Positions 58,174 to 64,000 of a stretch of 64,000 nt of DNA are shown here, piece by piece. The stretch is from Zonotrichia leucophrys gambelii (lineage: Eukaryota; Chordata; Aves; Passeriformes; Passerellidae): NCBI RefSeq assembly GCF_028769735.1, contig NC_088200.1:65726061-65790060 (forward strand), written 5' to 3'. Position 1 is the first letter of the stretch; each line of letters begins with the position of its first letter. The translations under genes were made by a program, and so were the position numbers. The notes beneath the pieces are model-generated. The model had not been told where the DNA came from, searched no databases, and was given only the letters and a program-made list of their open reading frames with translations.

Positions 58174-60391
58174 AAGTAATCCACAGTGTAGTGACAACAA
58201 ATAAACCGTATAACAGTATTGCACAAGGTGAAATTTTTGACCATGTAATTTCAGTTTTAATGTTCTCTGTTTTCTTTCACCTTTTTCTGAAAGCTTCCTG
58301 TTTTGTTTGTGATATACCAAAACTAAAGCTGTAGTTTGTGGAGTTTGCAGGACTTCCAAGGTTTTTTTCATATCAGATCATCTCTAACATTACATCCAAT
58401 AATTTTACAAAATATTCGCCAATAGAAAAATTCTCTTTGCTTGCAACAGTATCATATATTTCCTAAAGCATTCTCCCTCTCTGAATTCTGACTCTGTGTG
58501 CTTGTTGCTTGTATCAGTAGGGAGAAATAGACATGACAAAAAAGTAAAAAGGAACATTTAACAAGTGGTGAAAAACATGGTGTCTCAACCTGTAATGCTT
58601 TTGAACCAGCTGTGTATGTGTAACCGTGAACCCTTTAAGAGTCTGCAGTGCAGCATCATGTGAGCTATCACATGTAAATTTCTAGTACAGCTACTTTTCC
58701 ATGCAGTTTGGAGATCTCAAACACATGGTGCTTCTGCTCTGAGGCTTCCAGGGTCAGGCAGTTTGGCCATTCTTGCTTTCAAGAATTTTTAAACTCTTCT
58801 TTAGAGCTGATGAAGCTGAGTCTAATATTGGTTGGTTAAAAGAGCTTATTTATATCCTGTCATTTTTAACGTGCTTTTATTTGGAAAACTATTTTAGTCT
58901 TTTAAGTGTTAGAGATATCTAAAAAGATAAAAATTCTAAGTAAAGGTTGTGGGTTTTGTAGTCTTAGTCTGCTTTGTATGCAATGTTTTCAGTGATGCTG
59001 GCATGAATGGTGTGTTTGTTTCCCTCTTCATCAGGAACTCCTTCCACATGTGAGGAAAAGGCTGTAGACCTCAACTGAGACAGTGTAGGAAGTCGGTTTT
59101 CCTATGTTATTTATTGCAACAAGTTATATTCTGAGGAGTAATGAGAGAAAGATTATCTTATCGTTAGAGACTGGTTGGAACTGCAGTAGTTTGATGATGG
59201 ATTTTCTGTACTTTGGTCTGTGGGCCGCTGTCACCCAGATATCCCAAAGCACTCAGGCATGGCTACTCCTTAATCAGTGACTGGTAGGAGAGGATTAGAC
59301 AATAGAATTTGGAAGATGGAATTTGGGAGTAGAACTAGCTGGAGGATGTCTGAGCATCACAGGCTGAAATTGAAATCCACAGAGGCTGTGTTCAGAGCTT
59401 GTAAACTGTACATCAAAAATGTGAGATGCTTTGAAAAGCTAGGCCTTTGAATTTTCTATTGTAGAGCTGGAATTTGTTTCTGCTGCTTGACAGTTACGAC
59501 CTTTTCTCCTTGTAGTTTCTCATCTATGAAGCAAGAATGTTTATAAATGTTTGAGGCATTGTAATTGTACAGGAATGTTTAAAGGAGTGCATACAGCATG
59601 AGATGGTGATTTTTCTGGATGTGATACTGTTAGCAGCATAAAAAGGAGACATATAAGAGACATACACTGTATAAGTGAATATGATTGTTTACTCATTCAG
59701 AGATTTTGAGAGAGATTTAGTTAATCATACCTAGACTAATCTAAAAAAACTATGTAAAGCCATCTGTTCCAGATATAAATCTAGCATTGATTGACAGGAT
59801 ATGAAGAAATTGCTGGATTTTAGTGCTTTGGGGTTTTTTTCAAACATATAGTTTCTTTTTGTTTTCTCTGAAAAAGGAGAAAATAATTGGCCCCTGTCCT
59901 GTTTGAAGTCGTGTTATCAGCATCCTGTGATTAAGACTGCAGGAGTCACCTTCCCTTCCTGAGTCATTCTCAGTCCTGCAGTGCTGCTCGCACCGTAGCT
60001 ACCTGAGTTTAGTTTTTTTACTGTGTCAAATTTAGTTAAAATTACACTACCTAGTGTATCTGGAAGCAGTTGTGAAGACAATTAAGCAGAAATCTAATTT
60101 GTGGTCAGAGAGTGGACTTTACAATAAAAACGGACTAGGAAGAATTTTTGGAATGAAAGAGGAGTGTGGGAAGCATTTAATGAATGCTTAATGAATTATT
60201 AAGCTAAAATCTACTGTGAAAGGTTTTCTGCCTGTTGCCAGTAGGTCCATTATTATGAAGCTTTACTTGAAAGGGTGGTAAAACCCTTCCAAGCCTCTGT
60301 GTAGTTCAAATATGAATCCTTACCTCTGGAAAGCCATCTTTTATTCTGCAGTCTTCAAATGTGTTTTATTCCTAAGCATATGTAAATATTT

Positions 60392-60950
60392 GTGTTTTTA
60401 GACAATTTAGGGAATGATGAAGGAAGAAAGAGGAAGACCCAACAGATGAATAGCTGGCTCTCAGCCTGGTGTCAGTGGCATAAATTTGGCTTCATTGATC
60501 GTGGGTCAGTTTGCACAAGAGCAGGTCTGCTGTCAACAGATAGGGTACACCCCTCTCAAAGGCATAACAGATCTTTGCACATGATTTAGCAGGGCCCATT
60601 AAATGAGTTTTAAACTGGATTTGAAGCAGGGAAGGGATAAAACCAAGTTCACTAGAGACAAGCATGAAGGCCACATGACAGTATTTGAGGGAAGATGTCT
60701 CAGTGGACATGGAATCCGTGTGTCAGCAGAGACAGAGGAGTTATTCATGTACTAGAAAACATGGAAGCACTTGAGAGCATAGTGTAGGAATTATGTCTTC
60801 GTATCCACAAAATGGTGGTGCAATCAGTAGCCCAACTGAAGTGTGTCTACACCAATGCACACAGCATGGGCAACAAACAGGAGCAAATGGAAGCTGTTGT
60901 GCAACAGGAAAGGTATGACATAGTTCCCATCAAAACATGGTTGTAGAACA
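60392..60950 (+). mobile_element. Internal CR1 fragment (ORF1 esterase end to ORF2 start)
   Basis: The first part translates to NSWLSAWCQWHKFGFIDRGS and then RAGLLSTDRVHPSQR. This resembles the C-terminal part of the esterase domain in CR1 ORF1, with the Asp-x-x-His pair kept. About 200 bases on, YTNAHSMGNKQEQMEAVVQQ follows, the N-terminal endonuclease start of CR1 ORF2. Stops and frame changes show it is inactive. Neither the element's 3' tail nor its RT is present. Confidence 0.75.
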
Positions 60951-63900
60951 GGTTCTAATTTATACGCTATTCTGTAAAGAGTCTAGTACAGCATTGCTTA
61001 AAGGTGTGTAAATTTAAGTGTATTTCAGGCAATAGCACAGAAGAGCCTCCTGAGAGATTTGGTGATTTCTTTTTTTCAATTTATAGCATAAATAATCTGC
61101 TTCATGGTAGAGAAAATGATGTTATGCAGGTTCACAAATACGGACAGCCTGACAGAAGAAAATGTACTAAAAAGAAAGGATGATAGAAGCAAAACAAAGG
61201 GATGTGAAGTCTATGCTAAGATTTGATAACCTTTCTATCATTTGTTCAGAAGCTTGTGTGCAGAAATGGTACTTATTGTATAGTAAGTGTTTGTAATAGT
61301 AATTACTTTGAAAGTTTGTTATTAATGTCAAGTTTTATATAACCCCCAGTCCTTTGTGTTTATTCTTGTTGGAAAGATCAGAATATAATTGTTTAATCAT
61401 GGCAATTCTGACAAATATTTGGGAGCTTGGATTAGGGTAGAATTTTGTGTATTAAGGTAATAAAAGGTACAAGTCTGGCAGTCAATTTGTTTCGACAAGT
61501 TGATATTACTTATCGACTTTGTTTCCTCCCCATGTCTATACATGTCTTAGTAAAGGCTGTGAAAATTTTCAATCCATTTGAAGTTCCCCAAAATGAAGAC
61601 GTAGTTTTTCTAATTGAGAGGCATTGTTAAGGGAAAGGCTTCTTGCATATTTGTTGTGCTACTGACAAGTGACTAATGTTTTGTGAAGTCTGTGTTGGAA
61701 TATGTAAGTTGATACTGAATTTGAAAAACATTTGATATGGACAAACAAAAAATGCATGAATAGTGAAGGGTGAGAAAGTTTTATGTACAGTTAATTACTT
61801 AAGTACTGTGCTAAATTTGAGTTCTTGAAACATCAACACTGCCATTTTAACTGGAAATTTTCACTGTTCTTAATGTGAATGAGAGCCCTTTGGCACATGC
61901 GGATGAGATTGTGGATGTTTTCTTTACAAGATGGCTTGACTGCTCTTTGTCTTAAATAATCTATAAAAGCATACATATATACATGTCCATATCCATACAT
62001 ACAGGTATTCATATATACACACACCTTTACTTTGTAAGGTAAGCTTTTGGGTAGAGGTATTTTTCTGCCCAGTTAGAAAGGAAAATATGTGGATAGTTGG
62101 CTTCCTTTTTCATCAGCTTTACCACTGACCTTTATTACAGTCTGCAGGAAGACTTGAAAAATTGGCACTGACAGGCTTGATATCGCCTTTTCTTTTGTGA
62201 TCTGTCAGAATTCCTAAATTGTTAGGAAATGAGACTTGACTGTTTGTATTATTAACTGGAGAACTATTTAACCATATTATGACTGACTTCAGTCTAATGC
62301 TTTACATCAATTGATTCTTGTAATCTTTCAAGGATGCATCTTTGGTTGGTTGCTTGGGTTTTTGTTTTCATTTTTCCCCCTGTCCCCCAGAATGCTGTCA
62401 CTTATGAAATATCCTTACTGGAGGAATATAGAAACTAGAGCCAACAAGGCATTAAAGCAGTTACGTTTTCATGTTGACTGTAGTTTTTAAAATGAAGATT
62501 TACCGAAGATTGTGGTAAATACAATTTGTTGGCAGACCTAATTTGGCTGCACTGAATCTGAAAAAAAAAACTATTGTAACTGTTTTATTGAGTTCTGCCT
62601 GTGTTTTTTCCAGCTGTGACCAGTGTCGCTGTTATTATTAAAAATACAAAAAGACAAGTATCATTTGCCAGATTAATGCATCAGAATTTTAGTTAAATAC
62701 ATTGACCCGTTTAATTCTCTGAACTCAGTTGTTTTCTAATTGCTACATTTATTTTGTTAGCAAAGCACAAGTATTTTTTACTACAGTAAATTTGAAAGCC
62801 ATTTGGTAGAAGTATTGTCGCCCAAGTAGTGCTTATTATTACTCTAAATAAATAGTTAGTTCTCATTACAGTTTTAGTAAGCTGTGTAGCTAGATAGCTG
62901 CATAGCTAGATTAGAGATTTGGGCTTAACACAGAAATTTGTCTTTTTTCTTATGATCCACAAATTGAATTTTCCAGTACTGCAACTAAATGTTATTTAGC
63001 TAGAATTAAAATTTATTGCAACAGCTCTTTTGTGAAAACAGTCTCCTGACAGCTTTTGTAAAAATTCAAATTAATTGAAGAATGACAGTAAGATCCTAGA
63101 ATTTTAATTTAACTATGAAGTCCCTCAATTATTTAATAATTTAGTATCTAGCGACATTTTTCTTGAGTAGTAATTTGCTGTTAGATTTCAGACTCTTTTG
63201 AAAGAAAACTTTAGTAATGAAGGGAGATAGCCTATTTCATAGAATTCTGTTGAAGAATTCTCTTTAGATTTTCAGATTTAAATTTACTTGTGTGAAAAGA
63301 AAGTATGGGTCTGTCTCTCAATAAAGTATCTTTCATAGTGTTATAACTTTTACATATTCAGGAAATTATTTGCCCCCTCTTTAGTCTTTTTCTGGATCCC
63401 GAACACAGACCCAGCTGAAGTTCAGTCTTACACTAGTATAAAATTTCCAGTCTTCATTATTTTCCCAAGAAATTATACTATTAATTAGAAGATAATTGAA
63501 AAAAAAAAGTTATAATAAATACACATTTTTGGCAAAGATAAAACTACAGTTAGAAATTCCGGTTCCAATGTTGTCTTTTTTTTTCTGAAAGGAAAAGTGT
63601 TTCAAAACCAGTAAACAAATATGTGAACAGCCACGGAGAGATATTAGCTTACTGTTTGCCTTTCTAAGGTTTGCATGCTAATGCTATGGTGCAGTTTGTG
63701 ATTTTCTACTTGCTGTTTTTAGTGTCTGGTTCCACCTCTCACAGAAAGCAGAGACATGGTCTTTACATTCCATCTTAACTCAGGCTCAAAACACTTGCTG
63801 TATCAATGAAAATTGCTATGAGAAATAAGAGAGACGTAGAGCTTAGATAGGTTAAAGCTGTAGATAGGTGGAGAAATTACCCAAATATTAACAGATTAAA

Positions 63901-64000
63901 AAAGAAAACTCATGCATTGTGGTTTAAAACGATACGAGAGTTCAGAACATTTCTAGTTACAGTGTCTGCTTCAGACTTGATAAAAGAATGGTGTTGGGCA

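Larger units (their letters stand above)
54930..64000 (+). other. HSD17B4: HSD17B4 intron 17 (runs off the window)
   Basis: More than 9 kb with no exon recognised; the GDWNPLHID-type segment was looked for specifically. It contains a small tandem repeat (55014-55070), a short inverted repeat (about 56342-56363), a 34-bp duplication (58106-58173), an internal CR1 fragment (60392-60950) and a TA/CA-rich stretch (about 61970-62025). The rest is AT-rich and unassigned. Confidence 0.8.

Noticed and set aside
1..64000. CRISPR arrays, operons, insertion sequences, tRNA or rRNA genes
   Set aside because: The spliced genes and CR1/LTR content show vertebrate nuclear DNA; no such structures were seen.

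Overview
This is vertebrate nuclear DNA, almost certainly from a bird. It is AT-rich with long introns, and its genes are split into short exons with consensus GT/AG junctions. Its recognisable interspersed repeats are CR1 LINE fragments and avian-type endogenous-retrovirus LTRs. Two conserved genes lie in the same orientation (+). The last coding exon of TNFAIP8 is at 10593-11158. The first 17 coding exons of HSD17B4 (D-bifunctional protein / MFE-2) run from 24432 to 54929. This TNFAIP8-HSD17B4 order is the same as on human 5q23. In birds that block is on the Z chromosome, so a Z location is my inference.

Layout: 1-10592 is intron upstream of the TNFAIP8 terminal exon, with no exon I can recognise. 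11159 to about 11.7 kb is the TNFAIP8 3'UTR. About 11.7-24.2 kb is intergenic and ends in LTR fragments and a roughly 1.2-kb pyrimidine-rich tract. 24.1-25.1 kb is the CpG-rich HSD17B4 promoter and first exon. 24.5-54.9 kb holds the HSD17B4 exons and introns. 54930-64000 is intron 17, and the window ends inside it.

The HSD17B4 reading frame is intact. Joining the 17 exons gives 1506 nt (502 codons) with every phase matching and no stop. It covers the whole (3R)-hydroxyacyl-CoA dehydrogenase (SDR) domain, with TGxxxGxG and the Ser152/Tyr165/Lys169 catalytic set, then the linker and the N-terminal half of the 2-enoyl-CoA hydratase-2 domain. The catalytic half of the hydratase, the SCP2-like domain and the peroxisomal targeting signal lie beyond the window.

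I found no unknown multi-gene system. The most interesting part is the sequence just upstream of HSD17B4. It holds 33 perfect CCCTT units (AAGGG on the other strand) and about 250 bp of TTCC/GGAA microsatellite. These are followed by six perfect copies of a 16-bp unit that each carry a GC box, then a ZNF143-type site, an NRF1 site and a GGGGCC-rich quadruplex motif. Other points of interest are several near-perfect hairpins with five-base loops, a solo LTR in intron 7 with a near-matching 5-bp target duplication, a CR1 insertion about 20 bp after the exon 11 splice donor, and an unusual internal CR1 fragment in intron 17.
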